From Christensenellaceae bacterium (lineage in GTDB: Bacteria > Bacillota > Clostridia > Christensenellales > Borkfalkiaceae): 18,126 nt of DNA. The stretch covers positions 1 through 18,126 of the forward strand of contig JAEDMA010000014.1 of NCBI GenBank assembly GCA_016295005.1. The letters are read 5' to 3'. Numbering within the stretch: the stretch's first letter is position 1; each line of letters opens with the position of its first letter. Below, one piece after another: positions 6,384-15,231 of the stretch. A program made the translations under genes and the position numbers. The notes beneath the pieces were generated by a model. That model saw only the letters and a program-made list of their open reading frames with translations. It was not told where the DNA came from and searched no databases.

Positions 6384-7253
6384 TTATTTGATGGCGCCCA
6401 CTATAATACCTTGCCTGAAATATTTTTGAGTAACCAAAAACAAGAAAATCGACGGTATGATCGAGATAACCGCGCCAGCCATTATTAGCGTCCATCGAGT
6501 GCCTACCGTGCTTTGGAACCCTTTCAAATAAATTTGCAAAGTATACATTGATTCATCGCAACCTTTTAAATATAAAAACGGACCGAAAAAGTCGTTATAT
6601 CCGCCAAGGAAGTTTAACACTAATTGTGCGAACATTGCCGATTTTGAGAGCGGAAACATTATAGTAAATAGAATTTTCGGTTGAGACGCTCCGTCGATTT
6701 TCGCCGCTTCTATTATTTCCGTCGGTATAGAACCGTAATACTCGCGCATAAAAAATACACACGCGGCGCTACCAAACATGCCCGGTATCATTAAAGGGAA
6801 ATAGGTATCGGTAAGATTTAAGCGAGAATATAGTATATAACTTGGCGTGAGTGTTAACGTCCCCGGTAACATCATAGAAAAAAGCAGTATAGCAAAAAGC
6901 ACCCCGCTACCTTTATACTTAATCTTTGCAAAAGCATAAGCTGCAGCCGAAGATACGATTAAGCCGATTACCGTAGGCGGCGTAACCACTTTAATCGTAT
7001 TCCATAATGCTCTGAAAATTGAAACGTCGTAAAATTCGTTGTCTATTAATATTTTTTTATAATTTTCGAAAGTTAAATTTTTTGGAAAAAAGCTTGAATC
7101 GTAACTTTCCGACAAAGTTTTCAACGAGGTTACTATCATATAAACGAAAGGAAATAATACTATCAACGTAGATAATATCAGAAAAAGATGAATAATAACC
7201 CGTTCACTTTTTTTTCTAAAATTATTTTTAATTTTAAGCGATTTAAACGTCAT
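6384..7253 (-). CDS. Sugar ABC transporter permease, MalG/UgpE type
   Basis: A 289-residue inner-membrane permease of the carbohydrate uptake (CUT1) family, with a typical length and about six transmembrane segments. The cytoplasmic EAA loop is clear at EAAKIDGASQPKILFTIMFPL, which docks the transporter ATPase. The C-terminal segment FLFLVTQKYFRQGIIVGAIK is characteristic of MalG-type partners. The start ATG overlaps the end of the preceding permease gene by 11 bases, with GGTGAATT just upstream, indicating translational coupling and 1:1 production of the two halves. No ATPase gene accompanies the pair. Confidence 0.95.
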   Translation of the reverse strand: MTFKSLKIKNNFRKKSERVIIHLFLILSTLIVLFPFVYMIVTSLKTLSESYDSSFFPKNLTFENYKKILIDNEFYDVSIFRALWNTIKVVTPPTVIGLIVSSAAAYAFAKIKYKGSGVLFAILLFSMMLPGTLTLTPSYILYSRLNLTDTYFPLMIPGMFGSAACVFFMREYYGSIPTEIIEAAKIDGASQPKILFTIMFPLSKSAMFAQLVLNFLGGYNDFFGPFLYLKGCDESMYTLQIYLKGFQSTVGTRWTLIMAGAVISIIPSIFLFLVTQKYFRQGIIVGAIK

Positions 7254-8145
7254 AATTCACCATCTTATTTACTACCTTAAAATTAAAAATAGTAATCAGT
7301 CCTATAAAAATACTTAAAATCCAGCCGACCGCGGACGCGTATCCCATACCCGTCAAGGCATTATCAAAAGCGTGGTCGTACAAATAATAAACGACGGTAA
7401 ACGTAGCGTAATTCGGACCTTTGCCCGTCATAACCATATACCTTGTAAAGTCTTGAAGCGACGCTATGATACACGTAGTAAATAAATAGAAAATCGTCGG
7501 AGAAATCATAGGAATCGTAATTTTAAAAAATATCGTAAATCCGCCTGCTCCGTCTAATTTTGCCGCTTCGTAAAGTCTTTCGTCAACGTGAGATAACGCT
7601 GCGGTTAAAAGTATAATATTATAGCCAAGCGTCGTCCAGATTGCCATTAATATATAGACGATCATAACGAGGTTTTCACTCTCTAACCACTGAATCTTAC
7701 TTCCAAAGATTGAATAAATAACGTTATTAACTATTCCGAATTCGTAGTTAAACATCCATTTCCAAATCATAGTAACGGCCACCAAGGAGCAAACGTTTGG
7801 AATAAATGCGCATACCATATACGCGCCTTGACCCACTTTTACTGAACTTATAGCCTTTGCGATAAATAATGAAATAATAATACCTAATGGAACGCTTAAC
7901 GACCCGTAAAGCGTTACTAACGTACTACGCCAAAACATTGAATCGTTCAGGATCGTTACGTAGTTTCTGAAACCTATGAAGTTAATCGTATTTAAATCTA
8001 AACCGTTATAATCGGAGAATCCAACGTACAAGGAAAACATCATAGGCAGAAATCCAAACAAAAAGAAACCTATAACGGGTAATATGGAAAATACGACGCC
8101 CCAAACTACGTCATTATTTATTTTTTTTTTGGACCTATTTACCAT
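7243..8145 (-). CDS. Sugar ABC transporter permease, MalF/UgpA type
   Basis: A 300-residue CUT1 permease with an N-terminal membrane segment (VVFSILPVIGFFLFGFLPMM) and further spans. The EAA motif is EAAKLDGAGGFTIFFKITIP. It pairs with the downstream MalG-type permease to form the channel and receives oligosaccharide from the adjacent binding lipoprotein. Its ATG overlaps the 3' end of the binding-protein gene by 11 bases (ATGGTAAATAG), repeating the arrangement at its own 3' end; AAGGA lies somewhat far upstream, again suggesting coupling. Confidence 0.95.
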   Translation of the reverse strand: MVNRSKKKINNDVVWGVVFSILPVIGFFLFGFLPMMFSLYVGFSDYNGLDLNTINFIGFRNYVTILNDSMFWRSTLVTLYGSLSVPLGIIISLFIAKAISSVKVGQGAYMVCAFIPNVCSLVAVTMIWKWMFNYEFGIVNNVIYSIFGSKIQWLESENLVMIVYILMAIWTTLGYNIILLTAALSHVDERLYEAAKLDGAGGFTIFFKITIPMISPTIFYLFTTCIIASLQDFTRYMVMTGKGPNYATFTVVYYLYDHAFDNALTGMGYASAVGWILSIFIGLITIFNFKVVNKMVNYDV

Positions 8146-9613
8146 TTTTCGACCAATCCTTAACGATGTAACCGTCCAATAAATCTTGCGTGGGGGTTTT
8201 TACGGTATTTATAAGTTCTGCTAAACTCATTTCACCGCCTAAAACTTTGGTATTAAACTGAATCGACCACTCTTCAACCCATTGTCTATCCGGATAATAC
8301 GTCCAGTCGCCCGATTGATAATAATTAGCTACTTCCGAAAAAAGTTTGTAATTCGAAGGTTTTTGTCCTTCGTTATTTTGTATATCTTCTTGTGCGATAG
8401 ACTTATAAACGGGTGTACCCAATCCTGCTTGAGCCATTTTCAATTGAGAAGTTTTTGACGTCATATATTCAATAAATTCCCAAGCATAATCCTTATTTTT
8501 AGATTTCGAACTCATACAGTATGCAACTGAACCGGAATGTCCGCTTATATTTGCTTTTCTTGCTTCAATTTCAGTCGCTCCCGGATTTAACGACTTATAT
8601 TCTGCAACAGCGTTTGGCGATATGCATAAAGGCATTACGTCCCAATTAAAATCAGCGTTTACTCTGCAAGGTCCTAATAAATAGCTTCCACTTGTGATCA
8701 TGGCAACCTTTTGAGTGTAAAACATCATATCGCAAGAGTTAGTTCCAACAACGTTTGGACGCATCGACACAGGGTTGCTCCCTGCGCTTAAGCTTACGAA
8801 TTCGTTTAACGCCTCTAATAATTTTTGGTCGTCTATCGTAAAAGTTCTTCTATCATCACTAACGATATTGGCACCGTTAGACCAACCGTAATTGAACCAG
8901 TTGTTTGTATAAAGGCCGTATCTTGTAATGTTATTCTTATTGTCTTTAACGACAAGTTGTTCCGCAAGTTTATGCATTTCGTCCCAAGTCAGAGGAACCG
9001 TGTCGTTTATTTTAACGATTCTATTGTTGCTATCATATTCGACGACTTTTTCTAAATCTCTATCGATAGTTATGCCGGAAGCGTTAAATAACGTTGCGTT
9101 ATAAAACGTCAGATGCGGCTGTACCGTTGATGGTATACCGTATATATCGCCGCTATCCGCCCCGATATAGAAAGACTTGTCCCAACGGAATTCTTTTACT
9201 GCGCTAGTATACATATCGGAAAGGTTAACGGTTTGGCTTTTATCAACGTACTCTTGAAGATTTTGAATAATACCTTTTGCAAGCCAAGTTCCAAATTCCC
9301 CGTCACCGGCATAAAACACGTCGGGAGGATTAGTGTCGTCTGTTATCGTAGTGTTAATAGACGATTTATGATCGTCGTTACTACCGGCAATATTTGCTTG
9401 CACGTAAATAGTCGAGCTTTGATTATTAAAGGTATTTACTAACTCTTTTAACGCTTTCTTTTCCTCTACTCCTCCAAAAGCATAGAATCTTATCGTCGTT
9501 TTTCCGGTTCTGGAAACGTCATTGTCGTCTCCGCCGCACGCAGTCAAACCAAGGCATACGCTTAAAATTAAACAAAGAAATATTGCAAATATTCTACTAG
9601 TTTTCTTTTTCAT
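8135..9613 (-). CDS. Extracellular sugar-binding lipoprotein of the ABC transporter
   Basis: A 492-residue family 1 solute-binding protein (MalE-like). The signal ends in LGLTAC (Cys26, followed by GGDDND), so the protein is tethered to the outer face of the membrane. TTIRFYAFGGVEEKKALKELVNTFNNQS is the usual first lobe opening, and the C-terminal part contains the standard YAWEFIEYMTSK-type helix. Its length, above simple MalE proteins, is common for binders of larger oligosaccharides. GGAG precedes the ATG by about 7 bases. It ends with TAG, evidence that amber is a true stop in this genome. The ligand is not predictable from sequence alone; the neighbours point to products of GH43-type cleavage. 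Confidence 0.94.
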   Translation of the reverse strand: MKKKTSRIFAIFLCLILSVCLGLTACGGDDNDVSRTGKTTIRFYAFGGVEEKKALKELVNTFNNQSSTIYVQANIAGSNDDHKSSINTTITDDTNPPDVFYAGDGEFGTWLAKGIIQNLQEYVDKSQTVNLSDMYTSAVKEFRWDKSFYIGADSGDIYGIPSTVQPHLTFYNATLFNASGITIDRDLEKVVEYDSNNRIVKINDTVPLTWDEMHKLAEQLVVKDNKNNITRYGLYTNNWFNYGWSNGANIVSDDRRTFTIDDQKLLEALNEFVSLSAGSNPVSMRPNVVGTNSCDMMFYTQKVAMITSGSYLLGPCRVNADFNWDVMPLCISPNAVAEYKSLNPGATEIEARKANISGHSGSVAYCMSSKSKNKDYAWEFIEYMTSKTSQLKMAQAGLGTPVYKSIAQEDIQNNEGQKPSNYKLFSEVANYYQSGDWTYYPDRQWVEEWSIQFNTKVLGGEMSLAELINTVKTPTQDLLDGYIVKDWSKNGK

Positions 9614-9646
9614 TTTAATTCTCCATTATTTAGATATAATTAACTC

Positions 9647-10612
9647 TCAGCTTAAACGTTTATTTGTAATTGCTAAACCGGCGTCTTCGACAAGTTTAAA
9701 CATAACGTCGTAACCGAGCGAACTTGGATGAAGAGCGTCTCTATAATATTTGCCGTCGGGTATTCCTGATTCCAAATTAAACGCAGTATAAGAATCCAAC
9801 ACCGTAAGCCAATCTTTATCTTTTGCAAATTCTTTTATCTCTTGATTTACGTAAATCGTTTCTTCCCAAAAGCTTAATCGTTTTGGAGTAATTCTGTTTT
9901 CAACCGTCCACCAATATATTTGCAGATCGGTATTTACGTAATGATAAAATTCAAACATGTCTTTAAGAGATTTTGCAACTCTTTCTTTTGCCCAACCTTG
10001 AGATATATCGTTTATACCAACGTGCATAACGACTGCTTTGATATTATAATCGATATAGTTTTGACCAAACCAATACCATTGTTCTGCAAAAGAGCCGCTA
10101 ACGCCGGAAACAAAAGCGTTTTTATTAGCAAACCTAGTATAGAAATCCGTTATAAAATAACGTCTATCCATGAAACTATCGCCCATAAAAATTACCGTTT
10201 CTCTTTCGTTGCATTCAAACTTTTTAAACTCTTCGCTAAACGATTCAATCGAAGTATAATGCGTCGGAACGTCATAGACGTTTTCAAGTTTTCCCAAAGT
10301 TACTTCAAATCTTACGGTGTGATATTGTGTCTTTGCCGTAACGATGGTTTTACCGCTATCAACACGCGGAGTTACTTTTCCATTCTTGTCTATAGAAATC
10401 ATATACTTATCGTAATCGTAAGAAATAGGATATTCTTTATTAGAAAACTTCGGCATTACGTAATTATAATAACCATAATAGACTTTCATATTATCAATAA
10501 AAAGTCTGCCGTGAGATTCCGCGGCGGTAGCGTTAACCGAAAAAAGATTAACGCTAAACAAGCACGGTAAAACGAATAACCAAACTATAAATTTTTTGCA
10601 AATATTTTTCAT
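9647..10612 (-). CDS. Secreted SGNH/GDSL hydrolase with BIG2-like N-terminal domain
   Basis: A 321-residue protein with a signal peptide (positively charged start, hydrophobic core, ending ATAAE). Residues about 57-107 resemble a bacterial Ig-like BIG2 domain (ISIDKNGKVTPRVDSGKTIVTA). The SGNH catalytic domain follows: Ser146 in FMGDSF, Gly in SGVSGS, Asn201 in HVGINDIS, and Asp292/His295 in DALHPSSLGY. All catalytic positions are present, so it should be active, most likely as an acetylesterase that strips acyl groups so glycosidases can act. ATG at 10612 is chosen for AGGTGAG six bases upstream; a GTG at 10621, three bases after the previous stop, is the alternative. It sits 12-34 bases from its neighbours in the operon. 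Confidence 0.9.
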   Translation of the reverse strand: MKNICKKFIVWLFVLPCLFSVNLFSVNATAAESHGRLFIDNMKVYYGYYNYVMPKFSNKEYPISYDYDKYMISIDKNGKVTPRVDSGKTIVTAKTQYHTVRFEVTLGKLENVYDVPTHYTSIESFSEEFKKFECNERETVIFMGDSFMDRRYFITDFYTRFANKNAFVSGVSGSFAEQWYWFGQNYIDYNIKAVVMHVGINDISQGWAKERVAKSLKDMFEFYHYVNTDLQIYWWTVENRITPKRLSFWEETIYVNQEIKEFAKDKDWLTVLDSYTAFNLESGIPDGKYYRDALHPSSLGYDVMFKLVEDAGLAITNKRLS

Positions 10613-10624
10613 TCGGCTCACCTA

Positions 10625-13600
10625 TTATCCTATTTTATTTATAGCCACGTTCGTGCCGCTCGTACCGTTTCCGTCTACCGAAATATAAATATTATTCGGT
10701 ATGCTATCTAACCCTACTATCGAAGCGTCGATAAAGAGATAATAGTAAACGTAATCGCCTGCGGCGTTCCAATCGGAAATATCACAGTAACTCTTAAATC
10801 CCTTAAGATTTTTACGCGTCCAAGAGAAATCTCTCCAGCCCGACCAAGAACCGCTATCCGTACCTGTTTTCCAAGCAAAATTACCCGTATTTCTAAGGAA
10901 GAAATTAACGGAAGACAAACTGATTCTATTTTCGCCAAAGAAAATATAAACGTTAGATTGAGAGCCGTCCCACCAATTGTAATTATTGCTTATAACCTTA
11001 TCTTTTTTTATTTTTAACGTAATAGCAATCATTTTGTTAGAACCGTATACGCGAGCCGAGGCAGTACTTGATAAAGCCGTAAGAGAAGATCCTTTCAATA
11101 ATTCTTTTAAGGTTGTAATATTCCCGTTAGTATCTAATATTGCATAATCGTAAGGTAAATCGGAATTTACTAACTGCATATCCCAATCAGTACTCTCTAA
11201 TTGCGGAGCAACCCAACCGTCAGTTTGCTCTCTGCCGGCAGAATTTAAAGAAGTAATATTAATAGAAAAAGGAATCAAACTGTTACGATCGACTGCTACC
11301 GTACAATTTATAAAATTATAAATACTGCTGATCGCCGTAAAAGAAATTGAAATATCAATCGTTAAAACAATGCCGGTATACGACCTTTCAATATCTATTC
11401 CAAAAGATTTTGCATCGTTCAAACTCATGGTTTTTATTAAAGAGTTCGTCAAATTAGCATAATTATAAATTTCTATTTTATCATTATATACTTTTAACAA
11501 AATAGTTTCTTCGTTTTTAAAAGCGCTATTAAGCCCGCTTTGCTGTAAGAAAATCGTAACGACGTCGTTTTGTTTATAATTTGCCGAAACGAATTTATAG
11601 TTTAAACTTTCGTTTGTTCTTGAGACGTATCCTTCATAACTTGAAGAACCTTGATAACCACCGATGGAGCCTAATGCGGTGAGCGAAGAATAATCTTCGT
11701 CGTTTAAAATTACGTTTCCAAGATTAAAATCGTTCATCTTCTCTATAAAGAATAGATAATTTGCATAAGAAATTCTTTTCGTGTACGTTCCGTTAGAAAT
11801 TTCCATGCAAGAAAAACTACCGTAATTAACGTTCTCTAATTTAAATTCGCCTTTTGCGTTAGAAACGCATTGCTTAACCACGTCGTCTTCATTGCTCAAT
11901 AATTTTACCGTAGCATTATTCACCTTAGATCCGTCGGATAAAACGACGACGCCGCTAATATCTCGAGTCAACTTATCGGGCTGTATGGAAGATATAATTT
12001 TAATATCGTTTGAAGAAATAGCGCCTCCCTTTATAATATCATCAAGCGTCGTTTTTGCTAAATAGATATAGCCTTCAACGTTCCTATTGTAGTCGAACGT
12101 AACGTAAACGTCACCGTTAGGCGCTTGTGCGATATCCGGATAAGAACAGGTAGGCTCAGCCATAAGCAATAAACCGCTCGACCAAGTTTTTCCGTCGTCA
12201 CGGCTTGCAAAAATCGTCAACTTCTCACGAGAAACGGTACTATCGTTTAACGCTACTAAAATAGTGCCGTCGTTTGCTTTGTATAACCAAACGCGAGAGT
12301 TAGGGTTTTTAAATCCACTATCCGTTGCTACCGTCCAGCTTCTACCATAGTCGTAAGAGTAAGAAACTAAGGTTTTCGTCACGCCTTGTCTAGCCCTAAT
12401 AAAGGCCATAATCGTTCCGTCTGAAAGAGATACGCAAGAAATCTCGTCGTGCTGATTCGACGAGGAAGCTTCAATTTCCCCGCTTTTATGCCAAGTCAAG
12501 CCGTCGTCTCCGGAATAATAGGTATAGGAGTTATATGAATCTAAATAACTCGAACCCACAACGATAAATTCGTGAACGCCGTTATTGTCCACTTCGGTAA
12601 CCCCGCGAACGATCATATTCATTTCCGTTAAATGAAATTCGCCTAAATCGATTTTGTCGATATCGTCGTCGGGATTATCAATTCTAATATAGGCCGTGGC
12701 GTGTCCGTTAGACATATTTGCCAAATAAGGCTCTTGGCAAAAAAACAACCAAATTCTATTTTGACTATCTTTATATAATTGAGGATCTAGCGGATAAGAC
12801 TTTGCGTTTTTTCCGGCAATACTGCCCAAAGTTATCCAACTTTCACCATAGTCGTCGCTAACTGAAAGAACTATTTTATGTTGATATCCCGGGTCGGAAT
12901 CGCCTGCAATATAAGCCAGGTAAAATCTTCCCCTGTCCGTTATCTTTAAAGTTGGAATGCCATAATACGTCATTCCGTAAGAATTTACCGCAGCCAAATC
13001 GGTAATAAATTCGGAATTTAGCCGTTTCCACTCGTCAACGTAATACTGCGAAGAATCGTCTAGCTTGTCTCCGAATACGAAATAATATCCTCCGTAAGTA
13101 CCGTAATCGATTACGTCGCCTTCATTACACCATTTAACGTAATAATGATTAAGCGAATCTAAATAGGTTGAAACGGCAAGATTTAATTGATTTAAACCAA
13201 TACATTCCCAGCCGTCGCGAACAAGAGCACAATTTAAATTATAGTAATTGGTATTCGTTTGTTCACTCGGTACTGACATAATAACAAATCCCGATTTCGT
13301 AACTATACCGCTAACACCCGTTTTTTCACCGCGAAGCATAGAATAGCCCATCAGATCGCGACTTACGCCGTTTCTATCAATGCTAAAAATATTTTCGTTG
13401 AATATTGAAGCGCCTTCTTTTACCTCAATAACGGTGGTTAAATCGTTGTTCGGCAATACGGTTGCAAGTTGTTCGACAATTTTACCGCCTTTAACTGCAT
13501 AATTTCCGCTACGTTCATAAGCAAACTGAATATTAAAAGAATTAACGCATCCTATTTCCTCCGCATACGTTCCATTTTCAACGGTACCGTTTTCCAGAAG

Positions 13601-15193
13601 AGTATACCAAGTCATAGGATCATTAAAGATTACGTTTATATCTTTATCGTGTAATCCAAGCCATTTTCTTGAACTTGAATTTATTGCATTTACCATGCAG
13701 GGATAAAAATGGATTTTTCCATAAGCAGATACGTAATCGGTATTAAGTAATTCGTAAGAAAGAAAACACGCCGCTTTGTAACCGTTATCCGTAACGGAAA
13801 CGGTATAATAACAGTCTTCGCCCATCAAAGCGTTTACGTCTTCGCCGTCTGCAAGCCATTGTAAAGTTAAGTTTCCATCAGTCGATAAAAGCACTTTAAC
13901 CGAAAAATTAGATTTTATAGTAACGGAAGCGCCGGCTTGAATATAAAATTCAACGTTATCGTTTAACCAGAACGTACCGTTTGTAGAATAAATACTGTCG
14001 TCTTCAACTTCGGCAACAATTTTAATACCGTTAGGCAAATATTCAAAATTCCACGTTGCTTTTGCAATGGAGTTTTGATAGTTGTTTTCAAGAATAAAAT
14101 TAGTATTAGAATTATAACCGAATCCGTCGGTATAATTTTTGGTTACTTTTATAGTATTTACTAATTCTTTTCCAAGAGTTTCGCCCAATATTGCCATAGA
14201 AACGGCAGTATATTTCCCGTTTACGTAAGACGTAGAATCGTTTGCGTCAACAAAAGTCGTTAAGCCGTTCTCCGCCAAAGTTTTCTTACTACGATTTATT
14301 GCTTCACAAGCGAAATTATTTGACGAATCGTTATCTACAGCGCAATCTATAAAAGGTATATTATTTGAAGAATCGGCGCCAAAGTCTTTTCTTAAATCTT
14401 TAACGAAATTAGACAAAAGAGAATAATATTGAGTGCTATAATCGTTATCTTCATCTCCTTGAATAAATACGCAACCCCTTATATCAGGCGCTAACCCTAA
14501 AGAAGTTAACAGATCCAATCCTTCGTTTACGGTACTTTTTAAATTTTTATAGCTCACGCCTACTAAGCCACCGCTTGAAGCGCTCCTATATCTATCAAAC
14601 AGACTCCCGTCCTCGTTTGTAAATTTTATAATATAGTAATTTCCGTTTTCTTTTGATAAAACGTCTGCAATACCCATTTCAGCGCCAAAGCAAGACGCAT
14701 TTTTGCCTGAACCAAGTTTAACTTTTTCAAAAGAATCGTTAGAAGAAGATAATCTAGTACCCGTTAAATAATTCTTGTAATAAATAAAAACGTTATTAAA
14801 GCCGTTTTGATATTCATTATAAGTTTCGCTATCTTCGTAACTTAATTCAACGTCAGTTGCCAAGCCGGTTGCCTGCTTACCGCCTACCAATAAAATTACG
14901 TTGGCCGTATTATCCGCTCTATAAAAAGCCGATACTACCACGTCGCTTGTCGGCGAAAAACTATAAGGATTTTCTTTTGAAAAAGTTTCGCCGTTCACGC
15001 GCCACTCTTCAAAAACGTATCCGTCTTTTATATCGGCCGAAATCGTTACGGTATCGCCTTGATAATAATTTCCGCTGCCGGAACCGTTTATTACGGAAAT
15101 ATTATATCCTTCCTGTCCCGCGCAAGAAAAGAAAAACAAAGCCATACAAAATATGAAAACCATGCCTAAAACAGAAATTATTTTCCTTTTCAC
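10625..15193 (-). CDS. Giant multidomain sialidase-like lipoprotein with degenerate acetylesterase-like domain
   Basis: A 1522-residue lipoprotein (FFSC, Cys24). Domains in order: divergent InlB B-repeat (29-94); a fold resembling sialate O-acetylesterase (SASA, 97-345) with VILLVGG, CFGAEMGIADVL and VFIQGDED blocks; CBM9-like beta-sandwich (370-545); six-bladed propeller of BNR/sialidase type (about 740-1050) with four Asp boxes at 779-786, 894-901, 946-953 and 997-1004; carboxypeptidase-regulatory-like domain (1078-1135); and two C-terminal beta domains (1175-1320, 1335-1522). In the SASA-like domain the usual GQSN serine position reads GGKQ and the C-terminal DxxH reads NGKY, so it is probably inactive. 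In the propeller the first triad arginine (RIP) is Gly745 (YGIP). It may bind rather than cut sialylated or other glycans. GTG start with AAAAGGAG 5 bases upstream. Confidence 0.82.
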   Translation of the reverse strand: MKRKIISVLGMVFIFCMALFFFSCAGQEGYNISVINGSGSGNYYQGDTVTISADIKDGYVFEEWRVNGETFSKENPYSFSPTSDVVVSAFYRADNTANVILLVGGKQATGLATDVELSYEDSETYNEYQNGFNNVFIYYKNYLTGTRLSSSNDSFEKVKLGSGKNASCFGAEMGIADVLSKENGNYYIIKFTNEDGSLFDRYRSASSGGLVGVSYKNLKSTVNEGLDLLTSLGLAPDIRGCVFIQGDEDNDYSTQYYSLLSNFVKDLRKDFGADSSNNIPFIDCAVDNDSSNNFACEAINRSKKTLAENGLTTFVDANDSTSYVNGKYTAVSMAILGETLGKELVNTIKVTKNYTDGFGYNSNTNFILENNYQNSIAKATWNFEYLPNGIKIVAEVEDDSIYSTNGTFWLNDNVEFYIQAGASVTIKSNFSVKVLLSTDGNLTLQWLADGEDVNALMGEDCYYTVSVTDNGYKAACFLSYELLNTDYVSAYGKIHFYPCMVNAINSSSRKWLGLHDKDINVIFNDPMTWYTLLENGTVENGTYAEEIGCVNSFNIQFAYERSGNYAVKGGKIVEQLATVLPNNDLTTVIEVKEGASIFNENIFSIDRNGVSRDLMGYSMLRGEKTGVSGIVTKSGFVIMSVPSEQTNTNYYNLNCALVRDGWECIGLNQLNLAVSTYLDSLNHYYVKWCNEGDVIDYGTYGGYYFVFGDKLDDSSQYYVDEWKRLNSEFITDLAAVNSYGMTYYGIPTLKITDRGRFYLAYIAGDSDPGYQHKIVLSVSDDYGESWITLGSIAGKNAKSYPLDPQLYKDSQNRIWLFFCQEPYLANMSNGHATAYIRIDNPDDDIDKIDLGEFHLTEMNMIVRGVTEVDNNGVHEFIVVGSSYLDSYNSYTYYSGDDGLTWHKSGEIEASSSNQHDEISCVSLSDGTIMAFIRARQGVTKTLVSYSYDYGRSWTVATDSGFKNPNSRVWLYKANDGTILVALNDSTVSREKLTIFASRDDGKTWSSGLLLMAEPTCSYPDIAQAPNGDVYVTFDYNRNVEGYIYLAKTTLDDIIKGGAISSNDIKIISSIQPDKLTRDISGVVVLSDGSKVNNATVKLLSNEDDVVKQCVSNAKGEFKLENVNYGSFSCMEISNGTYTKRISYANYLFFIEKMNDFNLGNVILNDEDYSSLTALGSIGGYQGSSSYEGYVSRTNESLNYKFVSANYKQNDVVTIFLQQSGLNSAFKNEETILLKVYNDKIEIYNYANLTNSLIKTMSLNDAKSFGIDIERSYTGIVLTIDISISFTAISSIYNFINCTVAVDRNSLIPFSINITSLNSAGREQTDGWVAPQLESTDWDMQLVNSDLPYDYAILDTNGNITTLKELLKGSSLTALSSTASARVYGSNKMIAITLKIKKDKVISNNYNWWDGSQSNVYIFFGENRISLSSVNFFLRNTGNFAWKTGTDSGSWSGWRDFSWTRKNLKGFKSYCDISDWNAAGDYVYYYLFIDASIVGLDSIPNNIYISVDGNGTSGTNVAINKIG

Positions 15194-15231
15194 GTCGTCT
15201 CCTTTTATTCTTTTCGAATAATAGTAATTAT

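Noticed and set aside
9920..10570. 216-codon rightward open frame opposite the SGNH hydrolase gene
   Set aside because: It lies wholly antisense to a gene with clear catalytic motifs and signal peptide, has no ribosome binding site, and its Ile/Phe/Arg-rich composition is that of a complement shadow.
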